The position numbers and the translations under genes were made by a program. Under the pieces are notes generated by a model, which had not been told where the DNA came from, searched no databases, and saw only the letters and a list, made by a program, of their open reading frames with translations. Shown here piece after piece: positions 1-7,362 of a stretch of 10,869 nucleotides of DNA (positions are counted from its first letter, which is position 1; each line of letters starts with the position of its first letter). Location of the stretch: NCBI GenBank assembly GCA_029557025.1, contig JAKPRU010000955.1, forward strand, positions 1 to 10,869. Direction: 5' to 3'. This stretch comes from Candidatus Omnitrophota bacterium (GTDB lineage: Bacteria > Hinthialibacterota > Hinthialibacteria > Hinthialibacterales > JAKPRU01).

Positions 1-507
1 CGCCGCAATGTTCGGGAGAATCGAAAGCGCCACCTTTTCGATCCCATCCGGGTCCTCCCCCAAAACCACACGGAATGAGGGATTGCCCAGAATCTTCGAT
101 AAGTCCAACACTGTCAGGACAGTATGAAAAAGGACAATGTCCGGCTCGATAAGCAGCATGGCGCTGATACGATCCCCCCATTCCAGGCACACCGCTACAG
201 GCAGACAGCCATCTTCACACCCCAACAGGATCGGAACACAGGGTCCTGAAGGATTCTGGGCACGAATCCGCTTCCGGTGTTCCTCAAGAGGATTCTCCGC
301 AAAAACAAAAGGAGCAGCCCGATTGGGATCGGATGGAACAGGCCAGCCGGAAGCGGTCCGTTCCACACGGTAATGCCGCTCAGGAGACAAATGCTCTAGG
401 CAATCGACCACATCGGGATTGCCGACCGCCAAGGCCCCCAGATTCTTTTGAAGTATGTTGGAAATCAGATTGCCTCCGGATTTGTTCAACCGATTGCTCT
501 GTCTCAT
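1..507 (-). CDS. MAF/DUF115-like protein, N-terminal part (runs off the window)
   Basis: The frame is open from ATG 507 to base 1 (169 codons, no stop), so only the N-terminal part is present. The translation matches my memory of the N-terminal region of motility accessory factor / DUF115 (MptE-like) proteins. It has an opening KNLGALAVGNPDVVDCLE helix (residues 21-38), a 'NPLEEHRKR' segment (72-80) like the usual DPxxEAxR, a hydrophobic VPILLG strand (91-96), and an 'LLIEPDIVLFHTVLTVLDLS' stretch (118-137) followed by FRVVLGE. In this family such proteins are linked to glycosylation of flagellin or other surface components. The glycine-rich GxGxG-like loop usual after the VLLG strand is here GCEDGC, which is unusual. 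The start lies 23 bp after the glycosidase stop, without a clear Shine-Dalgarno; an in-frame TTG overlapping that stop (534) is an alternative. The catalytic region is outside the window, so the family call is tentative. Confidence 0.6.
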   Translation of the reverse strand, partial: MRQSNRLNKSGGNLISNILQKNLGALAVGNPDVVDCLEHLSPERHYRVERTASGWPVPSDPNRAAPFVFAENPLEEHRKRIRAQNPSGPCVPILLGCEDGCLPVAVCLEWGDRISAMLLIEPDIVLFHTVLTVLDLSKILGNPSFRVVLGEDPDGIEKVALSILPNIAA

Positions 508-530
508 CCGACCGACCCGGTCACGGCGAA

Positions 531-2855
531 TCAAGCAGCGTTACGAAAACTCCAGGTCTGACCGGCCTCTGTCTCAATGGAAACGATCCCGGCGGAATCC
601 ATTTCGAGCGTCTGGTAGGAAGCCCCTGCGTCGCGGGAAGCCTCAATTTTCGGCCATGGGCTGAGCAGACGCAATGTCCCGCCATAAAATGACCGAATTT
701 GCAATGTCTCCACTTGGGGAGCAGAACCCTTCGCGCTCACCAGAAATCCGCCCTGTGTCCGCAAATCCTCAAATTGCGCTTCACATCCCGGCTTGACAGC
801 CGGAAACACCCGGATGATATCGTTCACGCTTTGCAGCAAGAGTTCGGTAACCGCCATGCCGGACCCGAACTGTTCCGTATAATGGCCGAATTCATTGAAC
901 TTTTGACGCGGTTCCATTCGGTTGAGCGTCATGGTGCCGTTCGGACGGGTGCGGGCTTCCACTTCCGTTTTAAGCCAGTCCTGCGTGCCGCCCATACTGA
1001 GGCGGGCACGGGAGATCGCCAGCATGAATGTGGCGTTGTTCCCGTTCCATTGCATTTTGTCGATGGTGCGCGCAAATAACGCCTTTTCCGGTTCGGGAGA
1101 CCACCAGGTCACGATATCGCATGGAAAAACTGGCGTGGCGGGAACCGAGATATTGTACTCGATCGGCGGCGCTCCTTCGACATCCACCACAATCGGGTCT
1201 TGATTGCCATGAGTCGGATAATCGGGAAGACGTTTCAGTGCCTGCTGAAACCGCTCCACCAGATCGCCATCCCGGCCCAGAATCCCCGCCGCCTCAATTG
1301 CCGCATTCAATGTGTACCGAATCATGGCGATATCGAACGCACAATTGTAATTGCGATCCAGATTCTTCGTCCATCCCCAATGCTCCGGGGAAACCGAGGG
1401 ACCCAATCGGATTTTCTCATCCCCCTCACATTGTTCAATAAACCCTGCATAAAAAACGGCAACTTCACGCAGCGCGGGATATACCTTGCTCTCCAGTCGC
1501 TTCCGGTCCGGGTCATATTTATACCGCCACCAGAGCGGCTGGACACTGAATCCGTTCACTCCGAGAGTCATTCCCCAGACATGATGAATGTACTGCCGTC
1601 CGTTTCGGCTTTTGCACGATGTCGGGTCCGGCGGCTCATACGCAAACAGTACATGAGGATAATAGGCTCCCTGCAACGAAAAAACCTTCTGAGCGAGCCA
1701 TCTTCCCCGTGGCAGGTACTCGAATATCAGGCGGTCATACGGTTCCGCCAGGTCCGTTTGATTGGCGGGATAGACAGCCCAATAGGTCTGCTGGATGTTG
1801 TAGTTGGTATGGTAATCCCCATGCCAGGCAGGGGTGTCGTTGACCAATCCGGCAAACAGTCCCGTCGATTGCACCCCCGGCTTGCTGACACAGCGCAGGA
1901 AATAGAGCGAACGATACCAGGTCTGCTGCAAGAGCGGATCATTGAGTGTCAGGCCGCTCCGTGACCAGAATTGTTCCCACTCCGCCTCATGCTTTTCAAT
2001 CAGATCTTCCGGTTTTTCTTGCAGAGTCTTTTTCACTAGTGCAACGGCGGCCTTCACCGGGTCGGAAGATTCCAGCGACGTAGCAATCGCGACGGCTTGC
2101 CAATCGGATTTTGGGGAACGGCCCGCAGCAACTGCAAATTCCATCCCCGGCCAATCCGGGTCACCGGGAATGCTCTGCCGAATCCAAGCAATATCCCCCT
2201 GACTGCTGTAGTCCGCTTTCGGAATGTCCGTCGACTCGACGGGTTTCAAGGACAGCGCGGTGCGAGATTCGATTAGAAATACATTCCGGTCGGCGAGGGC
2301 ACGGATCTTCACAGGAGGGATTTTCTCATCCGAGTGCCATACAGTGGCCACGCCATGGCGCAAGTCCAACTCACCTCGCCCGACAGTTCCGCCACCTGAA
2401 TCGATGGAAACTTGGGCGCATTGGCGCGGGCACGGATAGGCTTTCGAATGATAGCTGTCTTCCTTATCCCACGTTTGACCTTCGGGAAGAACATAGTCCG
2501 AATTGTTGTCCTTCATGGGGAACGCTGTTTCCGAAGCTCCCAGTTTTTTAATCAGGTCAAGTGTGGGGATCGGCGGATCATTTTCGGTAATCAGGCGGGC
2601 ATCCCAGACATCATTTTTGGTCAGGTTCAGGATGATGCTGTTATCATTCGAATAAACCAGGGCGTTGATATCACCGTTCCCGATAATCAGCGCCTTGTTC
2701 AGAATGTCACCGATATCGGCTAGACGGATCGCGGCATTCTCCAGGGCATCAGGAAATGGAATCTCACTCTGTGCAGAAGACATGGCACTCTGAAGAAGAA
2801 ACAACAATAAAAACGGAATCGAGAGTCTCTTGCGGACTTTGTGGATGGTGTTCAT
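531..2855 (-). CDS. Secreted GH95-like (alpha/alpha)6-barrel glycosidase
   Basis: Predicted exported glycoside hydrolase related to GH95 (family activities alpha-L-fucosidase and alpha-L-galactosidase). From ATG 2855 the protein has 774 residues and begins with a clear Sec signal peptide: basic MNTIHKVRKR, then hydrophobic FLLLFLLQSA, probably cleaved near SSA-QS; there is no lipobox. An N-terminal beta domain carries IGNGDINALV (about 58-67) and LTKNDVWDARL, typical of GH95 or DUF5703-type N domains. The helical barrel has WHGDYHTNYNIQQTYW (about 344-359), whose N-x-N matches the paired Asn of GH95, and PSVSPEHW (about 486-493), whose Glu suits the general acid. A C-terminal FEDLRTQGGFLVSA segment resembles the GH95 C-terminal beta domain. 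The usual HRHLSHLYGLYPG block is replaced by a divergent segment, so substrate is uncertain. An in-frame GTG at 2873 overlaps the dapL stop as GTGA, but ATG 2855 has an AAAGGTG ribosome site and gives the better signal peptide. Confidence 0.75.
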   Translation of the reverse strand: MNTIHKVRKRLSIPFLLLFLLQSAMSSAQSEIPFPDALENAAIRLADIGDILNKALIIGNGDINALVYSNDNSIILNLTKNDVWDARLITENDPPIPTLDLIKKLGASETAFPMKDNNSDYVLPEGQTWDKEDSYHSKAYPCPRQCAQVSIDSGGGTVGRGELDLRHGVATVWHSDEKIPPVKIRALADRNVFLIESRTALSLKPVESTDIPKADYSSQGDIAWIRQSIPGDPDWPGMEFAVAAGRSPKSDWQAVAIATSLESSDPVKAAVALVKKTLQEKPEDLIEKHEAEWEQFWSRSGLTLNDPLLQQTWYRSLYFLRCVSKPGVQSTGLFAGLVNDTPAWHGDYHTNYNIQQTYWAVYPANQTDLAEPYDRLIFEYLPRGRWLAQKVFSLQGAYYPHVLFAYEPPDPTSCKSRNGRQYIHHVWGMTLGVNGFSVQPLWWRYKYDPDRKRLESKVYPALREVAVFYAGFIEQCEGDEKIRLGPSVSPEHWGWTKNLDRNYNCAFDIAMIRYTLNAAIEAAGILGRDGDLVERFQQALKRLPDYPTHGNQDPIVVDVEGAPPIEYNISVPATPVFPCDIVTWWSPEPEKALFARTIDKMQWNGNNATFMLAISRARLSMGGTQDWLKTEVEARTRPNGTMTLNRMEPRQKFNEFGHYTEQFGSGMAVTELLLQSVNDIIRVFPAVKPGCEAQFEDLRTQGGFLVSAKGSAPQVETLQIRSFYGGTLRLLSPWPKIEASRDAGASYQTLEMDSAGIVSIETEAGQTWSFRNAA

Positions 2856-2869
2856 GGTTTTTGCACCTT

Positions 2870-4048
2870 TCACACATATTTTAGACCTGCTTTTTCAAAG
2901 CGATCCACGACCTCACGCATTCGGTCTTCCTCGACGGTGAGCGCAATACGGACATAGCCTTCCCCGCCTTTTCCAAATCCCGCGCCTGGGGTAATCAGAA
3001 CTCCGGCCTTTTGCAGCGTTTTTGCAGCAAATTCACCGGACGGTGTTCCCTGTTCCGGTACGGGGGTCCAGACGAAGAAGGTCGCCGGATTTTTGCGGGG
3101 CTTCCAGCCGAGACGTGCCAATCCCTGAAGAAGAACATCGCGCCGCCTCTGGTACACCCCGCACATCTCGTGAGTAAAATCCATGCTGCCGGTAAGAGCC
3201 GCGATCGCGGCATATTGGATCGGTTCGAAAATCCCCATATCCAGGTTGGATTTCAGCTTGCCGAGCGCCCCGATCACGGCGGCGTTCCCCACCGCGAAAG
3301 CACACCGCCAGCCGCTCATGTTGAACGTTTTCGACATGGAGTGAAACTCAATCCCGACCTCTTTGGCCCCCGGAGCCTCCAGGAAAGAAGGCTGACGGTT
3401 TCCATCGAACATCATCTCGGAATACGGCGCATCATGCGCCACGATGATCTCATATTTCTGCGCAAAAGCAACTACCTCTTTGAAATAATCCAGGGTGCAG
3501 ATTGAGGCCGTCGGATTGCTGGGAAAGTTCAGAATCATCAACTTGGCCCGCCTGCGGACCTCTTCCGGCACATCATTGAGATCGGGCAGAAAATCGTTGG
3601 ATTCAAATAGCGGCATGAAATGAACTTCCCCACCCGCCGTAACAATCCCCGGCAAATAGGCCGGATAACACGGATCAGGAACCAGCACGGTCTCGCCGGG
3701 GTTAACCAACGCCAGCGGCAGTCCGCTCATACCGGCCTTGCTCCCGATGACGGACATGACCTCGGTGTCCGGGTCCAGGTCCACTCCATACCGGCTCTTA
3801 TACCATTGCGCAACCGCTTTGCGGAAAGCCGGAAGCCCTTTGTAAGAAGGATAATGATGGGTGTCGGGATTCAGGACCGCCTCCCGCAGAGCCTCGACAA
3901 TGTATTTCGGTGTGGGACGGTCCGGATCGCCCACAGAAAGGTCGATCACATCCACTCCCTTCGCTTCTTGTTCCACTTTCTGCTGGTCCAGCGCATCGAA
4001 CAGGTATACAGGAAAATGTTTCAGTCGGTCAGCCGGTTTGATATTCAT
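2870..4048 (-). CDS. dapL: LL-diaminopimelate aminotransferase
   Basis: Class I/II PLP-dependent aminotransferase of 392 residues, close to the family's usual length of about 390-410. DapL converts tetrahydrodipicolinate plus glutamate to LL-diaminopimelate in one step, bypassing the succinylase or acetylase branches of lysine and peptidoglycan synthesis. Visible fold-type I landmarks are the N-terminal VIDLSVGDPDRPTP (34-47), HYPSYKGLPAFRKAVAQWY (65-83), NFPSNPT (174-180, cofactor Asn), AHDAPYSEM (204-212, Asp206 to the pyridine nitrogen and Tyr209), the Schiff-base lysine K240 in HSMSKTFNMSGWR, and the carboxylate-binding Arg367 in GYVRIALT. The substrate assignment rests mainly on lysA lying two genes upstream in the same direction; by sequence alone an aspartate or other broad-range aminotransferase of this subgroup is possible. 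An AAAGGGA site precedes ATG 4048. The stop TGA overlaps a possible GTG start of the glycosidase. Confidence 0.85.
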   Translation of the reverse strand: MNIKPADRLKHFPVYLFDALDQQKVEQEAKGVDVIDLSVGDPDRPTPKYIVEALREAVLNPDTHHYPSYKGLPAFRKAVAQWYKSRYGVDLDPDTEVMSVIGSKAGMSGLPLALVNPGETVLVPDPCYPAYLPGIVTAGGEVHFMPLFESNDFLPDLNDVPEEVRRRAKLMILNFPSNPTASICTLDYFKEVVAFAQKYEIIVAHDAPYSEMMFDGNRQPSFLEAPGAKEVGIEFHSMSKTFNMSGWRCAFAVGNAAVIGALGKLKSNLDMGIFEPIQYAAIAALTGSMDFTHEMCGVYQRRRDVLLQGLARLGWKPRKNPATFFVWTPVPEQGTPSGEFAAKTLQKAGVLITPGAGFGKGGEGYVRIALTVEEDRMREVVDRFEKAGLKYV

Positions 4049-4091
4049 TCAACTTGTCCCTTTCGGAAAAGACTCCGGTTGGAGGATAGGA

Positions 4092-4448
4092 TTATTCACC
4101 TTCATTGTCCGGGATTCGGTCATCGGGCAAATAGGGATACTTGATAAACACCGCGATGCAATCTTCATCCGTGTCGTTGATGAGATTGTGATGCTCGTTC
4201 GGTTCAACTCGGAACGCATCGCCGGGCCGGACACGATGCTCCACGCCGTTAATGATAAATCTCGGCGTTCCCTGCAAGAAAAAGAAAGTTTCTTCCACAA
4301 CATGATGAATATGCTTTCCGTGGTCCTTGGAGGATTGCCCGGATTTCATCTTGACAATGCCCCATTCGACATGCGGGCCGCGCATGACATATTTCGCCCC
4401 GCTGTCCCCCATGGACCAGGCCAAATCTTCGGCGTTCCGGTACTCCAT
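4092..4448 (-). CDS. Small single-domain cupin protein
   Basis: A 118-residue cytoplasmic protein made of one cupin barrel. Motif 1 is HIHHVVEETFFFLQG (46-60), giving H46, H48 and E52/E53 as likely metal ligands. Motif 2 is PGDAFRVEPNEHHNLIN (75-91), giving H86/H87 as the fourth ligand. The body resembles small cupins that bind a metal and a small carboxylic or sugar ligand; no reaction can be named. It sits 4 bp after lysA and 43 bp before dapL, so it is almost certainly co-transcribed with lysine genes. ATG 4448 is chosen because a GAGGAGG ribosome site, encoded by the last codons of lysA, lies 9 nt upstream and because the cupin homology starts here. The same frame stays open to 4742, but that upstream part is antiparallel-free lysA sequence read in another frame. 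It may be a regulator, an epimerase- or isomerase-like enzyme, or a storage-type cupin. Confidence 0.8.
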   Translation of the reverse strand: MEYRNAEDLAWSMGDSGAKYVMRGPHVEWGIVKMKSGQSSKDHGKHIHHVVEETFFFLQGTPRFIINGVEHRVRPGDAFRVEPNEHHNLINDTDEDCIAVFIKYPYLPDDRIPDNEGE

Positions 4449-4452
4449 TTCT

Positions 4453-5715
4453 CTATTCCTCCTCGATGTCCAATCTCCAGAGATCCTCAATCGATTCCCG
4501 TTTTCGAACCAATCGGAACCGATTTCCTTCAATAAGAACCTCTGCTGGGCGAGGCCTCCCATTGTACTGCGAGGCCATCGCCATTCCATACGCACCGGCA
4601 GACAAGATCGCCACACGGTCCCCCGGCTCCAGCCGGGGAAGTTCTCCCTGCGAAACGAACGTATCACTCGTTTCGCAGATCGGACCGACCACATCGACAA
4701 CCTCTGTCGGACCTTCATCCGCCCGCAGAGGAAGAATCTCATGCTCTGCGCCGTACATAGCCGGACGAATCAGATCGTTCATTCCGGCATCCAAAATCAC
4801 GAAAGTTCGCTCTCCATTTACCTTTCGATAAAGCACGGTGGAAAGCAGAACTCCCGCATTTCCAACCAGCGAGCGGCCCGGTTCAAGAATCAGCGTTCCG
4901 TCAAAGTCGCCCAAGCGTTCGCGCAGACGTTCGCCATACCGCTGCGGACTGTCCGGGACTTCCTTATGATATTGAATCCCCAGGCCGCCCCCCAAATCCA
5001 GATAGGGAATCGGAATCCCGTCGTCGATCAGCCGCTTGCGGAGACCCAGCATTAAAGTGCAAGCCTCCAGAAGCGGACCTGAATCTATCAGTGAGGAGCC
5101 GATATGACAGGCGATTCCCCGAATCTCTACGCCCGGCATGTGTTGTGCCCTGCGATAGAGATCGATTGCCTGGTCGGTGGGAATGCCGAATTTATTCTTA
5201 CTTAGACCGGTTGATATCTTCGGGTGGGTTTGAGGATTGATATTGGGATTGATTCGAACAGCAATTCCGGCCCGCTTCCCCAACCGCTGTGCAATCTCAT
5301 CAACGCACTCCAGCTCCGCCGGAGATTCCAGGTTGAACATCAGGATCCCCGCTTCAATACCTGCCTCGATTTCATCGCGGCGCTTGCCGACACCGGAGAA
5401 AACCATCTGCTCTGCGGGTATCCCCGCATGAAGAGCCGCTTTCATCTCCCCCACAGAGGTTAAATCCGCTCCGACGCCCTCCCGCGCCATGATCCGCAGA
5501 ATCGCCTGACACGGATTGGCTTTTACCGAATAACAGATCCGATGCGGGACCGTCCCCAGACCCTTTCGGTAACCCGCAATCGCTTCCCGGATTGCTCCGG
5601 CGCTATAAACGTAAGTCGGGGTACCGAATCGGTCGGCGATCTCACGAAGATCGACCGATTCCCCGTGCAAAACGCCGTTTCGATCGGCATACGTGCCAAG
5701 CTGAATTCGACTCAT
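4453..5715 (-). CDS. lysA: Diaminopimelate decarboxylase
   Basis: Fold-type III PLP enzyme that decarboxylates meso-diaminopimelate to L-lysine, the last step of the pathway. The protein is about 420 residues, the normal length. Numbering from the first Met at 5721, landmarks are the PLP lysine K67 in YSVKANP; HIGSS (206-210); the glycine loop LDLGGGLG (241-248) and EPGRSLV (280-286), both phosphate binding; and the dimer-interface active-site C349-E350-x-x-D353 in GPICETSDTF, with Y378 in AGAYGMAM. Together these distinguish LysA from ornithine or arginine decarboxylases. Two in-frame ATGs occur, at 5721 and 5715. AAGGA directly abuts the first but lies 6 nt from the second, so 5715 is preferred; the difference is two residues. 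The 3' end supplies the cupin gene's ribosome site. It heads a compact minus-strand cluster with the cupin and dapL. Confidence 0.96.
   Translation of the reverse strand: MSRIQLGTYADRNGVLHGESVDLREIADRFGTPTYVYSAGAIREAIAGYRKGLGTVPHRICYSVKANPCQAILRIMAREGVGADLTSVGEMKAALHAGIPAEQMVFSGVGKRRDEIEAGIEAGILMFNLESPAELECVDEIAQRLGKRAGIAVRINPNINPQTHPKISTGLSKNKFGIPTDQAIDLYRRAQHMPGVEIRGIACHIGSSLIDSGPLLEACTLMLGLRKRLIDDGIPIPYLDLGGGLGIQYHKEVPDSPQRYGERLRERLGDFDGTLILEPGRSLVGNAGVLLSTVLYRKVNGERTFVILDAGMNDLIRPAMYGAEHEILPLRADEGPTEVVDVVGPICETSDTFVSQGELPRLEPGDRVAILSAGAYGMAMASQYNGRPRPAEVLIEGNRFRLVRKRESIEDLWRLDIEEE
4458..4464 (-). promoter_or_regulatory. Ribosome binding site of the cupin gene, inside lysA
   Basis: GAGGAGG on the minus strand is made by the two final Glu codons of lysA plus the following bases. 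It lies 9 nt before ATG 4448. It fixes the cupin start and suggests translational coupling with lysA. Confidence 0.7.
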
Positions 5716-5724
5716 ATTCATTCC

Positions 5725-5772
5725 TTAAAATAAAATCCTGAAGACCGCCCTGCGCGGTTCAGAACAGATCAT
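5725..5772 (-). other. Possible 15-residue leader ORF before lysA
   Basis: ATG 5772 opens a short frame (MICSEPRRAVFRILF) ending in a TAA that merges with the lysA ribosome site TAAGGA. The hairpin at 5738-5762 lies within it. The upstream ribosome site (AGGG, 2 nt away) is poor, so this may be chance; it is noted because the stop and the lysA ribosome site overlap. Confidence 0.2.
5727..5762 (-). terminator. Hairpin with U-rich tail between the 458-residue gene and lysA
   Basis: In minus-strand RNA, CTGAACCGC (from 5762) can pair with GCGGTCTTCAG (ending 5738). This gives a 9-bp stem with a 2-nt bulge around a GCAGG loop. It is followed by GATTTTATTTTA (5737-5726). The shape fits a weak intrinsic terminator or attenuator that would partly separate the upstream gene from lysA. 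The 2-nt bulge and the broken U tract lower confidence. Confidence 0.4.
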
Positions 5773-5821
5773 GGCCCTGGGAGATCGGTCGGAATATGGC
5801 CCGAAAGATCGGAACAATGAA

Positions 5822-7198
5822 TCAGCCGCCGAATCCGCCGTCAAGATCTTCCTCACCGTGGAAGATGCGCTGAAGCCGCTTGAGACGGGCGCGATTCTTC
5901 TGGCTGCTCATGACACTCGCCGCTTTGGCCAGTGTTGAACCCTCCCGCATGTTGCAATAGAAAAGAATCTCGTCGTCGTCCAGAGGAAGACCGAGCCGGG
6001 TCTTGAATCCAAGATAGTGATCCAAGAGCTTGCTGCGCTCAAATGAAATGTACGAACGTTCCATATTGCCGCTGATCCCCTCCGACCCGAAACAGGATTT
6101 GATATAGCGACTGAATGCAAAGTTCAACTTGGAGTATTCATAAAGCTGCATGGAAAAGCTCAGAGGAAGAACCGTGATGAACTGATTGAACTGGCGGTGG
6201 TAATCGAGCATTTGTTGAAGCGCCATGGCCGGTTCCCAATTCTCCACAAAAACTGTGACAGCCCGCTCGGTTACCAGAAGTGCCTGCGGGGAAGGCGCCC
6301 CGGGTTCCACTTTCAGATTGACCACCTGCGCGCGCTCAAAATAGGCGGCCAGCTCCCGGATCAGGTCCAGAATGATACAAAACCCCTCTCGCATGGATTC
6401 CATCAGCATTCGATACCGCTCTATCCCCAAGTCAAACCAGTTGTCGCACATCCGGTAAACGGCCTCCATGCAGGCATCCCAACGCGGCGTGTGTTCCTTC
6501 CGAAGAATCACCTTGGTGAGATCGAGAAGCCGGCGCAACCGCTTCAGCCGCCAAAGCGCATCTCGTGTCCGGACTACCCGCATCACTTCCCAATTATGGA
6601 AATCCTCAAGAAATCCGGCGCTCAGAAGGTCTAAAACACGGGAAATGTTAAAAAAACGGAGCTCGCTGGTCCCGGGTTGCTGGAGCCGGATTTTGCGACC
6701 CATTACCCATTGAGGCTGAAGCAGACAGTCGATCTTACTCAGATTCTCCAGCAACTTGGCATCGAGCGAGAGATACTTTTCATCCAGGATGTTCCGCGTT
6801 CCAATCACCCGGATCACTTCATCAAATTTCAGGTTTGATTCATCCGCTGTGTCGTCATAAATAACAAGAAGTTTGAGCTGCGAAATGGAATGCCCGAAAG
6901 TAATCTCGTCCATGTAGATGGACTGAATCCCCGCCAGTCGGCGAGCTTCCCGCACCATATCCTCCATCAGGCTGCGATAGCCTTCTTTACTCACTCGAAC
7001 CGGCTCCCCAGTGAAGGTGTATGAGTCCTTCCCCAGGTCGGCCAGGATCTCCTTGCATGGATCGGCAACGGCTTGGCTCACGAGTCCATCCCATTTTTTC
7101 ACAATTTCGCGCGGGCGGATTGAAAAAACCAAGCCCCGGATGTCCGTGGCAGTAACTATACCCCGGATCCGAAGGTTGTTTTGCCGCTTCTTCCGCAC
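5822..7198 (-). CDS. Conserved-looking protein of unknown function, 458 residues
   Basis: I do not recognise this family. The protein has no signal peptide or convincing membrane segment and looks cytoplasmic and soluble. The N-terminal part has alternating strands and helices, including a GHSISQLKLLVIYDD stretch (102-116) that recalls, very weakly, the strand-acid-acid layout of nucleotidyltransferase-like folds. A central basic helical stretch (WRLKRLRRLLDLTKVILRK, about 216-234) and a long helical, aromatic-rich region (240-365) follow. The C-terminus is basic (NRARLKRLQR) and then ends DLDGGFGG. The start is GTG 7198; there is no Shine-Dalgarno, and a good -10 box ends only 7 nt upstream, so the message may be leaderless, or a downstream start such as TTG in RGLVF may be used. 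It is the first gene of the minus-strand group, 100 bp before lysA. No function is proposed. Confidence 0.7.
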   Translation of the reverse strand: MRKKRQNNLRIRGIVTATDIRGLVFSIRPREIVKKWDGLVSQAVADPCKEILADLGKDSYTFTGEPVRVSKEGYRSLMEDMVREARRLAGIQSIYMDEITFGHSISQLKLLVIYDDTADESNLKFDEVIRVIGTRNILDEKYLSLDAKLLENLSKIDCLLQPQWVMGRKIRLQQPGTSELRFFNISRVLDLLSAGFLEDFHNWEVMRVVRTRDALWRLKRLRRLLDLTKVILRKEHTPRWDACMEAVYRMCDNWFDLGIERYRMLMESMREGFCIILDLIRELAAYFERAQVVNLKVEPGAPSPQALLVTERAVTVFVENWEPAMALQQMLDYHRQFNQFITVLPLSFSMQLYEYSKLNFAFSRYIKSCFGSEGISGNMERSYISFERSKLLDHYLGFKTRLGLPLDDDEILFYCNMREGSTLAKAASVMSSQKNRARLKRLQRIFHGEEDLDGGFGG

Positions 7199-7205
7199 GT
7201 TTGTG

Positions 7206-7234
7206 GTTATAGCCTATTTGTCCGGTGGCTGCAA
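7206..7234 (-). promoter_or_regulatory. Probable sigma70-type promoter for the minus-strand group
   Basis: On the minus strand, TTGCAG (-35, 7234-7229) is separated by exactly 17 nt from TATAAC (-10, 7211-7206). The -10 box ends 7 nt before the GTG at 7198, so transcription would begin at or next to that start codon. Confidence 0.5.
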
Positions 7235-7251
7235 GATCTGCACAGGGCCGC

Positions 7252-7280
7252 TTGATTCCGAATAATGCGGCAGATAGATT
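7252..7280 (+). promoter_or_regulatory. Possible sigma70-type promoter for the plus-strand group
   Basis: TTGATT (7252-7257), 17 nt, then TAGATT (7275-7280). Each box matches consensus at four of six positions. It faces away from the minus-strand promoter, the -35 boxes being 17 bp apart. Predicted initiation is near 7287, just before an AAAGGA site and ATG 7300. Confidence 0.35.
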
Positions 7281-7362
7281 GGTTCAAAAGGATTTGCGCA
7301 TGACCGCTCCGGCCGTGTTCGCAAAATCCTCGTCTGATGTCTCAATCTCGGAGAACCGTCTG

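Noticed and set aside
1200..1964. Plus-strand open frame of 254 codons
   Set aside because: It lies antisense to the glycosidase, whose own frame carries family motifs and a signal peptide; the plus-strand translation is low-complexity Pro/Arg/Ser-rich with no motifs.
4449..4742. N-terminal extension of the cupin frame
   Set aside because: It is lysA sequence read in another frame; the strong ribosome site and the homology both place the start at 4448.
3861..5055. Plus-strand open frames of 224 and 242 codons
   Set aside because: They are antisense to dapL, the cupin and lysA, which are certain genes; the translations show no family features.
5716..5821. Lysine riboswitch before lysA
   Set aside because: The gap is about 100 bp, too short for a lysine riboswitch, and I cannot draw its five-helix core.
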